A stretch of DNA of 64,000 nt from Carnegiea gigantea (taxonomy: Eukaryota > Streptophyta > Magnoliopsida > Caryophyllales > Cactaceae): positions 1 through 64,000 of the forward strand of contig JAKOGI010001966.1 of assembly GCA_029747015.1 (NCBI GenBank). The letters run 5' to 3'. Positions 32,601-43,908 of this stretch are shown piece after piece. The notes under the pieces are model-generated. The model saw nothing but the letters and a program-made list of their open reading frames with translations, was not told where the DNA came from and did no database searches. Each line of letters starts with the position of its first letter. The first letter of the stretch is position 1. The position numbers and the translations under genes are program-made.

Positions 32601-33179
32601 TGTTAAATATAGTGCCAGTGCTCTTGATTAAGCAATTAATCATCTAACTTATACAATGTATGACTTCAACAATTAGACGAGGCATCCAAAATACCCAAAC
32701 ACAACTATGGTAATTAGCACTATAATTAGCATAGAATTTCATATTGAGTAAACAATTTCCTAGGAATATATTGTACATTGTAAGCTTTGACTCTTATATC
32801 AACTAAGCCAAACATAGCAAGTTGATAACTCAAGATAAGGTGATAACTCAAGATTACCATCCTTATTTCACTTTTGTTAAGGGGGTCATTAAGCACCTGA
32901 ACATTTTAGTAGAGTACTTTCATGCACTAGGTTTACCTAGAGCCCTTCCTCTATAATGTGCTTTGTCATGCTTACTCATACGATTGTTCCTAACTTGTCC
33001 TGGTTCTCCTCTTATGGGCTTTGGTGTCTATTGGGCGTCGCCAAAATATTAGTGACATGCCTTGAGGAGTTATTCTTTTCTCCCGAGAAAGAGATAACTT
33101 TCCCAACCAACTTCTTCTTGATCGGAGATTTGAAATTAGATTCTAGCTCACCACAAGGAGTAACCTGAGGAATATCTCC

Positions 33180-34331
33180 CTGCTGCTCTACTGCAGAATC
33201 TCTCTCCTCCTAGGCTGGCTATGGTACTTCCTCTTGAACTGGCTACGGTACTTCCTTGTTAGCAATGGAAATAGGCTGATTAACTTGGGCATTAGATTTA
33301 GTTGAAACCTTAGCAAATAAGCTTAGTACCTACTTCAGTACATCCATTTTTCTTATGGCTAACATGCTAACACTTCTAGCAAAAGTAAGGAACCCATTCA
33401 TAATGGACTATTTGTGGCAATATAGCTACAATTAGGATCATGAATAGGAATTATTTAGGGCAATTTAGAAGAGACATCCACCTCTATAAGAACACGAGTA
33501 TAAGTAATATATTCCTCAGAACTTGCACAATGATCAGCAAATAATGACCTATCTAGTACTGACCATCTTAGTTAGACCAGAATGGGCCAAAATGTTGGTC
33601 CAGAGTAGGGACAGACAGCCAAATAGGGACCTTACACAGTATTCCTTGGTCAAATTGAAACCTAAGTTACCAAGCTTTTAGATCAAGGATATTTCTGTAA
33701 CAACCCATGGACATTCTCCCAAAATCATTTCCACAGCATCCTTCGTCTCAAGGGAAGAAACATACCATCCAAGCTCAGTCGGTAGAGCAGCTAAGGACGA
33801 GCTACATAACCTCATTGCTTCTCAATGAAACTCTCTGACACAGTCATTTTGTGCACTGGTCCAACAACATAACCTATTAGGATTGTACTCTAATACTCAA
33901 GCTCATCCACAATATTCTCCAATGTAATAGCAACAAACCCATTGATCATCAATTAATTCAGGCTCAACATAATGTGATCGCATACCCTCCACTGGCTCAT
34001 GGTTTTCCCAAAATAGTGACCGAAATGATTTCTTAGATCCATCCCCAATTCCTTTCAATCAATTAGTGTTAGAAATTTCCCCTTTATCCAATTAATCAAA
34101 CTTTGCTCATTTGCCTCAACATTAGAAATAGATTCTAGCACATAAAGATGATTGTTAGCTGCAATCCGCCCAGCTAACCCTTTGAGAATTCTCACTGACC
34201 TTAGGGAGATCAGAACTAACCACATTCACATCAGTTTCCACATTCGAGACAGTCACATCTCCCATAGATTATTGAACACTCTCCCTGGTTACATTCGTCT
34301 TCACAGGTCGTCCACCCTTCTTGAGAGCCAT
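33180..34331 (-). pseudogene. LINE ORF1-like N-terminal gene (broken)
   Basis: The start MALKKGGRPVKTNVTRESVQ is followed by a stop and, in the same direction, MGDVTVSNVETDVNVVSSDL, SWADC and later ARILVEVD-like sequence (TRVLIEVDVSS near 33470). The latter fits the region of plant L1 ORF1 after its RNA-recognition-like domain. Many stops. Function in the family: binding element RNA. Confidence 0.55.
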
Positions 34332-34340
34332 TGTTGGTCA

Positions 34341-34730
34341 CCGACGGTTTAAGAATGGATTTCGCCACTAGTCGCTGAGAACATCACCTCTCATGGTGTC
34401 CTCAGTCCATTAACATTAAGATTAATTTTATGCAAAACGTTTTGGGCTTCTATTCAATTCAAGTTGTTTAAGCAACAAAAATTCAGTTTAAGTTGGTTAA
34501 ATTTAAAACAATGTTGACTAAATAATATTTTATCAAATTTCAATTGTTTTTTTGCCTCTTTATACTATCAAAAAATCTTTAAAATTGATATAGTTTTTCC
34601 TAGTATTTTATTCGAATATGATAAAACTGACATGGATAAATGTCAGTTCAAATTGAATTAGATAGTATCGGTACACATAATTTTACTTTTGCATTTAAAA
34701 TTTCGAGAAGCATTTTTCATTATTTCATAT
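34341..34730. other. LINE 5' leader and unassigned A/T-rich DNA
   Basis: The first 60-80 bases may belong to the LINE 5' leader; nothing else recognised. Confidence 0.35.
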
Positions 34731-34960
34731 ACTACTAAAAACACGCAAAATTACGATGAAATTTAGCGGCGGAAAATTATTCCATCTCTAGCAGCGATGC
34801 AACTGGCATGACATGTAAAAACTTAGCGACGGATATAATTTCTATTGTTTATTTTTAATATTACAGTGAATTCAATGAAGGATCTTACACAACCTGCGAT
34901 AGACCTAAATAAACAAAATTAAAAATATTTAATCTTATGGCCGTGACGGACTAATGTCCC
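34731..34960 (+). repeat. CACTA-like terminal-repeat fragment
   Basis: TACTACTAAAAACACGC, then GAAATTTAGCGGCGGAAAA and AACTTAGCGACGGATATAA, resemble the ends of plant CACTA/En-Spm-derived elements, which start CACTACAAAAAAA and repeat AGCGACGGA words. Only one end is visible. No TSD found. Confidence 0.4.
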
Positions 34961-35667
34961 TCTTTGGTTAGTTTTTAAAAATTTGAAAAATTCTCATTTG
35001 TGCTTGTGCTTTTTCAAAAGTTTCAAGAACCTCATGGCCCATCACTTTGTACTATCTCTCTTTCTTCTCTCTATGTCATGCTTCCCCTTACAAAAGTACA
35101 ACAAAAAAGAAGTAACCTCCTTTTCTCTCATTTGCCTCTCATCCTGATAACACTAGTAAAAGAAACCCCCATCATCCTCCTTACATAGTCTCTCTCTCTC
35201 CCCCTCCCCCTCTCCCTACGATAGAAACCTCCATCTTCATCTTCCTCTTTACTCTTTGTCTATACTTTGCATGAATGTCCAAATTCCTATTTTCTTTCTC
35301 TTCCCCAACAAAAGTTTACCTACTATTTCTCTCTATATCCTCTCTTCTCTTACCCAATTAAAGACATCTCAAGCCACCGTTTTTCTCCTTTCTAACTATT
35401 ACTATGGCGTTAAATTCAAACCTAGAAGCATCTTCAGCACAACATTTAGACGTGACAGTTTACCATGGACTCTTTGAGATGTGGACTCTTAAAGTCCCAT
35501 AATGAAGAGATCTTGCTTCCTTTTTCCTCTTGTATGTCCTTACTTGTTTGCCCCTCTTCAATAAGATTTGTTGAGGGCCAGATTTTTAAATATCTAATGT
35601 TTAATTTTGAAATACCCAAAATCTTTAGCCTAAGATTTTGATTTCATATCCAAAATTTTGAAATTAC
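34961..35667. other. Unassigned pyrimidine-rich sequence
   Basis: C/T-rich stretches including CTCTCTCTCTCCCCCTCCCC near 35190-35213. Short frames show no family motif and look like composition artefacts. Confidence 0.4.
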
Positions 35668-35885
35668 TGAAATAAAACAAAAAGAAGAGTAATTTTGAGA
35701 GAATATGTGAAGGAGATTGATTTATTTCTCTAACAAGAACCGTTCTTCTACAAGACATATATACATCAACAATTTAACCTAGTTTGGCGCCTAAGACTCC
35801 TATTCCTACACGAGTTGGGTTACTTGACAACTCCAATTATATAAGAAATAGGAAATAAAATAATGCAAATATTTTATTTTCAACA
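35668..35885 (-). repeat. Left (3') LTR of the Ale-like copia element (218 bp)
   Basis: It runs TGAAATAAAAC to TTATTTTCAACA on the plus strand. The first 45 bases match 62456-62505 (AAGAAGAGTAATTTTGAGAG and GAATATGTGAA). A purine-rich tract follows on the inside at 35886-35901 (minus: TCAACTTAAGGGGAAG). Confidence 0.8.
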
Positions 35886-35901
35886 CTTCCCCTTAAGTTG
35901 A
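35886..35901 (-). other. Polypurine tract of the Ale-like copia element
   Basis: Minus strand TCAACTTAAGGGGAAG abuts the LTR start TGTTGAAAATAAAA. Confidence 0.8.
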
Positions 35902-35919
35902 AGCATGTAAATTAACGAT

Positions 35920-36260
35920 GCCCAACTTGAACCTTAAAAACTGGAATTGTTACTTGCCTAAAGGTTTAGTGAAAATATCAATGACTTGATTCTTCAAAGA
36001 TAAATAACATGTGTCAAGATCCTTTAAAAGGAGACGTTCTCGAACAAAGTGACAATCAGCTTCTATATGCTTCGTACGCTCATGAAAAAGCATGATTTTT
36101 AGCTGTATGTAATGTCGCCTGATTGTCGCAAAAAACTTCATAGGCTTCTCTAGAACAACGCCTAAAGAGGTTAGAAAAGATTTGACCTATATCACTTCAC
36201 TAGTTACAGTTGCCATAGCGCCGTATTCAGCTTCCACTGAGGATCTAGATACTATACTTT
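35920..36260 (-). pseudogene. Copia RNase H, C-terminal part (broken)
   Basis: Minus-strand frames read CDNQATLHTAKNHAF, then FHERTKHIEADCHFVRERLL and NQVIDIFTKPLGK. These are the last two RNase H blocks of copia pol. They lie next to the PPT and 3' LTR as expected. A frameshift near 36085 separates the first two blocks. The domain degrades template RNA during cDNA synthesis. Confidence 0.88.
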
Positions 36261-37480
36261 TCTTCTTGGTCTTCTAGGACACAGTTGATCCGCCAATAGT
36301 AACAAAATATCCAGTTAAGAATCTCCTGGTGACAGGACATGTTCCCCAATCTGAATCACAAAATGCATGACCTATAAATCTGAATTGGCATTTAACAACA
36401 AATCTTGACATGGGGTTCCTTTTAGATAGCACAGAACAAGTCTAGCGACTCCCATATGAGCTTCTTTGGGTGCTTGCAAACATTGGGATAATATATGCAT
36501 CACATAGCTTAGCTCAGGTCATGTGATGGTAAGGTATATGAGTCTTCCAACCAATCATTTATATCTAGGGGAATCCGCAAGCAACTTATTATTAGCTAGT
36601 GCTAATTCATGGTTAGCTTCCATTGGAAAATCCATTGGCTTCGATCTAAGTAGACTGCACTCCTCAATAATCTCCAACATATATTTCCTTCGACATGGGA
36701 ATTAACCTTGTGGGTTTCTTGCTACTTTAATATCCAGGAAATACTTTAGAGGACCCAAATCTTTAATGTGAAAGCAATTGTTCAAATATTTTTTAAACTC
36801 AGCACAAGCTATAGAAAGATCTCTTCCTTAGTTGGGGGAAGAATCCGTACGGTTCGGGAAGGATGAATCGCTCTAGGAAAAGGTACTATTTCTTTAAGCA
36901 CCAAATCATCCACATAAACTAGGAATGCTATATAGACATCGCCTTTTCTATAAGTAAATAAGGAATAATCTGCATATGATTTGACAAAGCTATATTAAAC
37001 AATTTGGAGAAAAATTTAGCAAATCATTGACGTCGTGCCTGTTTAAGTCCATAAAGTGACTTTCTGAGTTTACAAATCTTGCTGGAACATGATGTCCAAA
37101 AACCAGGAGGATGTGTCATATAGACTTCTTCATCCAAGTCTCCATGCAGAAAGGCATTATTCACGTCCATTTGATGAAGCTCTCATGCTTTTGCAATGGC
37201 TACTGATAGAAAACACCAATCATTCACCATTTTTGCTTCTAGTGCAAAAGTCTCATGGTAGTCAAATCCTTCAACTTGTTCATCTCCTCGAATAAGAAGA
37301 CATGCCTTATAAAGCTCAATTGTCCCATTGAAATTTTATTTGAGTTTGTATACCTATTTATAATTTTTGGGCTTCTTACTAAGATGTAAGTCCTCTACTG
37401 TCCAACTCTTATTCAAATCCTTGGCCATAGCTTCTCTCCATTTGACGTCCTTTATAGCCTCATGAAAATACCTAGACTCA
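36261..37480 (-). pseudogene. Copia reverse transcriptase (broken)
   Basis: The N-terminal motif YFHEAIKDVKWREAMAKDLN with KSWTVEDL is readable at 37375-37480, and further reverse transcriptase sequence follows leftward in three frames. The YVDD box region near 36890-36930 is shifted. Stops are dense. Identified by motif order and its place between integrase and RNase H. Confidence 0.8.
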
Positions 37481-39040
37481 ATAATTTTTATAATAAAAGC
37501 AAGATAATTTCTGTACACATTAGAAAATTTTGCATAGGTAACATAGTTTGCTACAAGATACGGTTTATCTGAAGAGACCTTTTGCAATGGGCTTGAAGAA
37601 AGAAGGTCTTTTGAACAAACAGCATAACATATAATCTTCGAAGTGCCTTGGAGTCTTCTTATTGCATTTCCCTCGGCATAGATTATATTTTGGCTATGCA
37701 AATCACCCCTTTGCTTCTAACATACTAGGCCTTGCAAGTATTACTTCAACATGGGTTGCTTCCGGTAGGCCCAGAAGTCACAATGTTTGTGCGCTTGCCC
37801 TGCTCGCCCACGTTGTTGACAGTTTAGGCCGTTGATTCTTCCTTGGTGCTGGACTGTGAGAACCTATAATCAAAAGTCTTAGCAATTTGGGCCACAAATT
37901 CCTCCTTGTGCTGGATTGTGAGGGCCCAAAAGTAGAGTCCTCTATTTTTTGCAACAGCTTACTGTTGTCTTCAAATCTGGTTGAGACTTCCAAATTCTGC
38001 CAACCCATGCCTTCCTTTTCTCCTTGAGCATAATAAGGGAAGATATCTTCATGAAAGACAACATCCTGACTTACAAATAACTCGATTGTTTCGAGGTGAT
38101 AAACGTTCTACCCATTTAGCAAAGGCATATTCTATAAAGATACATCTTCTACTATGCTCGGCAAATTTATCCTTCTTTTGTTAATATCGATAAGCATAGT
38201 ACAAGGAACCAAAAACTTTAATATGGTCATATGTATGCTTAGATTTGAAAAGTATCTCATAGGAGGTCTTTCTGCTTGAAGTTGATGTAGGAATCCTATT
38301 GATTAAATATGTTGCCGTCAGAACACATTCCCCCTAAAATTCCAATGGAAGGTGTGCTTGAAATCAAAAGGCTCTAGCAATGTTTAGGATATGCTGGTTC
38401 CTTATTTCAACCCTACCATTTCATTGAGGTGTGTCGGTACAACTCATTTGGTGAATTATACCCTATTCCCCATAGAATTTCTACATAGGATCAGAAGTAA
38501 ATTCTGCTCCATTACCACTTTGTATCACTTTAACACACGTATCAAATTGGGTCTTAACCATCTAGCAAAAGTTTTTGAGCAACATAAAAGCTTCACTCTT
38601 TTCTTTCATCAAAAACACCTAAGTACCTCGACTGCCATCATTAATAATGGCTAAAAAATAGTGTGCATCACACAAGGACTCAAGATGATATGCACCCTAA
38701 ATATCACAATGTATCGAATCAAAACATTCTGAAGCTTTATTATTGCTAATAAGAAAATACATATGAGTTTGTTTAGCTCTCAAGCACACATTAAAAATAT
38801 CCATACTTTCCTTATTATTGGAAGCTCTGATGCTACTAGATAAGCAGGACATAACTTATCGACTAGGGTGCCCAACTTGTCGATGTCATAGCTCATATGT
38901 AGTAACCTTGTTGACTTAAATATTCTTCAGTTGGATCTCCTTGAGGAAAAAGACCCCTCTTCTTTGTTCACCCACTCCAATCGACCTCTTCGAAGAAGGG
39001 TCCTGAATTATGCATAATTTGTGAGTAAAAGTTACCATGT
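37481..39040 (-). pseudogene. Copia integrase and linker (broken)
   Basis: Between the protease (39052) and reverse transcriptase lies about 1.5 kb of minus-strand sequence with scattered copia integrase words in shifted frames. One is a protein start near 38380-38700 corresponding to the core with H, DD and E residues. 37500-37720 (YLVANYVTYAKFS, IICYAVCSKDLL) is the variable linker before reverse transcriptase. No frame longer than about 110 codons survives. Confidence 0.6.
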
Positions 39041-39051
39041 AAAATAACTCA

Positions 39052-39749
39052 TTATAAGCAGTACAATAGTATTAAATTACAATATAAATGGGATAAATAG
39101 AGAGCGTCATAAAGTACGATATGTGAGTTGAGTTGAACTATGCCACGTTTAGTGGCTAAGCTATATTGTTCGATGGGCATGTTGACAATAATTAGATGAG
39201 CATCATATGCGTTGGCAAACTTACTCAAATCTATAGTCATATGATAGGGAGCGCCACTATCTAATAACTGTTCGCTTTTACCTGATAACATCTCACTACT
39301 AACTTTTGGGGTCTCAATAAGAGTTAGCAACTTTTGTATTTGCCTTACTGAAAGTTTGGGTACTATCACATGCTTTCTGTCTACTTCTGTCTGCCTAGGT
39401 TCCTCAGCTTCTATCTAGGCAGTATACACAACTATAGCTCCTCTCCCATGACCTGCTGTGATGCGACCTCTGCGTCTACCTTGCCCTCTGTTGCGACCAT
39501 GATCGTCGTTGTGAGCTGCCCTACCAGTAGGATAGCCAATAATCTTGAAACAATTGGCTTCTTCAAGCCTAATTTTTCCACAATGTTTACACATTGGTTT
39601 CCAACTTGAAGCAATGTCAAGTTCAGTGACTTGACAGTGAATGTTGAAGCAGTCTCGGGTCTACTCTCACGTAGAACCATTACCTTTTTGTGGTTCTCTT
39701 CCTACAAAACTATATTAAATATATTATCCAGAGGATAAAGTGGGTCTTG
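39052..39749 (-). pseudogene. Copia gag C-terminus and protease (broken), left of Tekay-2
   Basis: Starting at the insertion and reading leftward: QDPLYPLDNIFNIVL and EENHKKVMVLRES (gag), then a zinc-knuckle frame CKHCGKIRLEEANCF near 39545-39600, where the expected histidine is a leucine. The protease follows at 39052-39369 with LLDSGAPYHMT (catalytic Asp-Ser-Gly) and FANAYDAH. Stops and frame changes separate the parts. Confidence 0.88.
39745..39749. other. Left target-site duplication of Tekay-2 (TCTTG)
   Basis: TCTTG precedes the left LTR and TCTTA (61530-61534) follows the right LTR. On the coding minus strand the difference is CAA versus TAA, one C-to-T change. Confidence 0.85.
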
Positions 39750-42278
39750 TGTAACACCCTAAATGTAAGTAAATCACTGTTTGCGTTTTTTTCATTAGTT
39801 TTCCCAATTAGAAATGATAACCCAAATGATTAGGCGTTACCACCGTCCAACAAGGATAAGACTTTGCTTGTACATGACAAACTTATCCATAGTAATCAAT
39901 GTTTACCATCAAAGACATTCAGACCATCACAACCCATCAAATCATTTCAATAAATATAGAAATTGTTCTAACATCAAAACCATTCAAACATTTCAAGGAT
40001 TACACCAAAATATAGAATTCTGATAAAATATATAGTCTTAACACCAAAATATATCACAATACGGTGTTATAACATCTCAACGACAATACACCACTATTCC
40101 ATATAGACTTCCCAACTCACTTATCATCCTCAGCCGTCCTGCCTGCCTGAGTGCGATTCACTGAACACTTTCCTAAAACAAAAGATGAAAACATTTCGAA
40201 CTATGAGCCGAAGCTCAATACATGCATTCATGTATTGTTAAACATTCACGGAAAAAAACTAGTTAGGCCCGTATTGCAATTCATTTTTTAATTAAACACA
40301 GGGAATGAGATAAATATGAAACTACATTGTCAATTATTATCTGATAGCGAACCTCTAGTAATTGTTACGATATAGAGATAAGTGTACACCTACCAAGCCG
40401 ATCGGGACCTGACCTGAAGTTGCACAGGTAACTGAAGGGCTATACCCTGTAACTGATAGCTGATGAGGCAACTAATTATGTGATAAATCACTTATTAAAC
40501 TAATTCATTAATGTACTTATCAAAACATTATAATTTTAATAAATACGTGCTAATTTCTAAAGATACAGACAATGAACGTACCTGAAATTTTTAAATGTAA
40601 GCTCACTAAATAATATTATGTACAACAGTGGAAGGAATGATAGATTAGGCCCTGATTCTGTACAAAATTATTATTATAGGAATATACGATTAGCAAAAAC
40701 ATTTATTTCATAGCTAATAATTTAGTAAAAGAAAAGTAAAAGCATAACAGAGGCTTTGAAAGAATGACTCATAACTTAATAATCTGACCTCTGATTGAGA
40801 CTCAAACCCCAATATAGAAAGCTTAGGAAATCCTAAAAATCTTTCATTTAGAACACCAAGCTTGATTCCCACAATAGAATTCCAAAAATCAGGCTAGAAC
40901 ACAAGTATGTCAGTTTTGGTTCAATCTGCGCAGTTATGGTAAAATGATCATACCTTTTTCCACAGACCTCGGATTAAGGCCATTCAAAAGGCATTTGAAA
41001 GCTAACATACTAAACTATCTACCCACTAAAAATCATAATCTTCCAATGGGCCGATCATTATAAGTTTAATCATAAACTCTGTCCTATTTTTTAGAAATTT
41101 TTAGCCCTCACTATTTTGGCTTTTCCCTCTCCTTTTTTACACAAATTCTCAACTTAAACCATTCCTTAAAAGCATGTAAATAAGATTTGGTCCATCCCAA
41201 CATCATACAAAATCACCACACTCAAATTCACTTCATAATCATATCTAATAAAGGTCATTTTTCAATCTAATACACACATAAACCAAGCTTAAAGCTAATT
41301 TAATCCAAACCATACTTTACTTGCCAAAACCCTAGTTTATGGCCAACTTAGACTCACTTCAACTCATTTGAAATCACCAAAAACATCATCAAAAACACTG
41401 ATAAGTTAGAAGATGATCAAATCAAAGATTAAACAATCAAAATCCAACACTTTAACATCAAGCTTGCATGATTAAGAATGAACCCTAACCCTAGCATGAT
41501 CCAACCTCAACTCCACCATGATCAATATCAAAATAACTCTTATTTCTTATCAAAACATCATGATCAAAGATGACAAACATCAAAACAAGTAACAAAACTA
41601 AAATAAGAAGCAAAACCAACAAGATCAAGTTTCAAGATTACTCATTTTGATTGAAGATAAGTGGAGATAGAGGTGTTGCTTAGTGGTTTTGATGATGGAG
41701 GATGGTAGCTTGAGGTACTAGGATGTGGGGGGGGTCGAAAACCACCATGGTTGGCTGAAAATAGCCCAGGAGCTACTGCTGTGCTGGCTGCCATGAGGAG
41801 AGAGAAAAGAGAGAGAAAATGTGTGTTTTGGATTGAGTTGTGTTTTTTTGACTAATCAACTATCTTGGCTGAGTTTTTAACTAGAGAATGACTATTTGGC
41901 TAACCATGGTTAAGCTTGATCATAGTAATTAGTTAGGTTAAGAAGCAAACATGATGGGCTTTAAATTGGGCCAAAAAAATTGGATTCGGGAATAAAACGC
42001 TTTGTAATGATAACGTTTTTACGAAACTCAAAATTAAATTTTTGAAATGTTACGGAAAACAAAATAAATTACTTAGATTAAACTTGTTAGGGCCTACTAT
42101 CAATTCTTCCAAAGTTTTCATTAATCAATTAAATAAACAAATAAAATCTGAATTGCCAAGTGAAAATTTTTCCCACCCGGGTGAATGATTGCAATTAATA
42201 AATATGAGAAAAAAATCATGAACATGAGGTAATTAAATAAATAAACATATTTAAATAATTTAGGATTGGGCTCTTATA
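39750..42278 (-). repeat. Tekay-2 left (3') LTR (2529 bp)
   Basis: Runs TGTAACACCCTAAATG to GGGCTCTTATA on the plus strand; pairs with 59046-61529. A G8 run occurs near 41728. Confidence 0.92.
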
Positions 42279-42298
42279 GCCTTCACCCCCTTAAAGAG
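42279..42298 (-). other. Tekay-2 polypurine tract
   Basis: Minus strand CTCTTTAAGGGGGTGAAGGC lies directly against the 3' LTR. Confidence 0.85.
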
Positions 42299-42430
42299 TT
42301 TTGTCCTCGAAACTTATGACTTTACCATGTAATGTAAGATTACCTTAAATAATTGTGGGTATTTGGCTTTCATTCCCTCTTTAGTCTCCCAAGTAGCTTC
42401 TTGGGAGGTATGATTTGACCATAGCACTTT
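42299..42430 (-). pseudogene. Tekay-2 chromodomain, C-terminal half
   Basis: Reads VLWSNHTSQEATWETKEGMK and AKYPQLF on the minus strand, ending in a stop near the PPT. Its N-terminal half is at 53275-53540. The break falls inside the chromodomain beta strand before the TWE helix, where SIRE inserted with TSD ACTTT (42426-42430 and 53275-53279). Confidence 0.88.
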
Positions 42431-43851
42431 TGTTAGAATGTATAAGGTTTTGATGATAACAAATCCAAGTGTTGTAGTAGTTGTTGTTGTTCCAAACAGG
42501 CTTTACCAACAGGGTCTTACTGCTGTTTTTCAATATATTAAAACTGCTTGACTAATGGTTTAACAAGAACAGGTACTCAAGTCAGCGATGTAAGAACAAC
42601 CATGAGAAACAGGCTCTGTAAGGTATTTAAAACATGTCCTATGCAGTATTTGAAGCATAGGATATAAGTGCAGCCGTGAGGAACAGGTTCTGTGAAGTGT
42701 TTGCAGCAGATTCGTCTCTCTACAAGATGACTAGTGGTTACAACAAGATGTCTTTGATTTAATTTGGTTTTATATTTTTAGACTCTTGTTAATATGCCAA
42801 TCAGAAACTCTTAACTTATCACTTACTTGAAACGGTTTTGTTTTCTTTTGGTAAATATTTCGGATCACCCTTCAGAACAATCCTGAAAACAGGGTGATCA
42901 GGGTGTTTCCAGAATAAGCTGCGAAAAACTGTTTTGCACGATTTTTATCTTTTGAATTTTGAGCAGCTTCTTCAAGGATTTGCAAGAAAGATTTTTTTAT
43001 GGAGTATCTTACCCCTTATCCTAAAAACGGTTATTAAAATCTAAGGGGATTTGCAAAATCTTTTTTGAATAAAAAGAATATCCAATTTTTGGCAAGTGGA
43101 TAAGGTTGTTGAGAAAAACATGGGCTAGTTGCTGAGAATCACCGCCTTATGCACACGGTTTAGGAAGTGTTTCCAGCTCATGTTTCCTCATCCCTTGTGG
43201 CTAAAGAATTCTATATTCTTTAGGGGTTTTAGTTTCCAAAAATTTGAGGAATTGTTTTTCCAAGCACTATATAAAGTCGCTTCTTAGAACGATAGAAGCA
43301 TCGATTTTCAAAAAGAAAAATTCAGTGTTCATGAGCTTAAAAGTTTGAAAAGAAAACTGTGTCTAGTGAGTGAGTTATTTGAGCTTTCAAAGTTGGTATA
43401 CTAGGATTTCATTCTACCCTATATTAGCTTAGTTGAGATGCATTGTAATAGGGTGTTTTTCTTTATACTCTTCTTTCACAAAAGTGAGTTGAGTGTGTGT
43501 CCAAATCAAGGGGATTTTGGACGTGGGGTAACCTGTCTTAGGGAAGACGGTTACGTGGGTTGCAATTTGTAATAAGGTGTGTTACTATTGTACCGTGATT
43601 AACCCGTTTAGTGAAGTGTTTAAATCCTACAGGAGGTAGGTCATGGTTTTTAACCTCAGTTGGGCTAGAGGTGTTTTCCACGTAAAAATCCTGTGTCCAT
43701 TATTTCCGCATTCAATTTTGTTAGATTTTCGCTTCTGCTTATCTCAGAAACAACTTGTGCGAACAGGGCCTAGACTGTTTGCCAGCAACTTGCGAATATC
43801 GGACACCACAATTCACCCCCCTCTTGTGGTTGTGTACTCTCTAAATCAACA
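42431..43851 (+). repeat. SIRE 5' LTR (1421 bp)
   Basis: Starts TGTTAGAATGTATAAGG, ends CTCTCTAAATCAACA. CACTATATAAAG near 43265 is a plausible TATA box, and a second occurs in the other LTR near 52686. Several CAGGTTCTGTG-like words recur in the first 300 bases. Confidence 0.95.
43265..43275 (+). promoter_or_regulatory. Candidate TATA box of the SIRE LTR promoter
   Basis: CACTATATAAAG is kept in both full LTRs (near 43265 and 52686), and the solo LTR has the matching TTTATATAGTG on its strand near 9530. Conservation in three copies supports a promoter role. The start site was not determined. Confidence 0.6.
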
Positions 43852-43867
43852 AGTGGTATTAGAGCAG
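43852..43867 (+). other. SIRE primer-binding site
   Basis: AGTGGTATTAGAGCAGG follows the LTR directly; TGGTATTAGAGC differs by one base from the usual initiator tRNA-Met PBS. Confidence 0.88.
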
Positions 43868-43908
43868 GTTCTCCTTTGAAACGCTAACACCTTGAGAGAC
43901 CCTTGAAG

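Larger units (their letters stand above)
30430..34340 (-). mobile_element. L1-type LINE (non-LTR retrotransposon), heavily decayed
   Basis: Reading leftward: an ORF1 start (MALKKGGRPVKTNV, ATG at 34331), RNA-binding-like ORF1 sequence, endonuclease, reverse transcriptase and the zinc-binding RVT-associated domain, in the order of plant L1 elements. Stops and shifts fall every few dozen codons, so it is ancient. I could not find a poly(A) tail or TSD at the left end, so the 30430 border is approximate. Confidence 0.8.

Noticed and set aside
34152..34352. Plus-strand frame opposite the LINE ORF1 start
   Set aside because: Shadow of the minus-strand LINE ORF1.
36523..37295. Plus-strand short frames in the copia region
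   Set aside because: Antisense to copia reverse transcriptase; no independent support.
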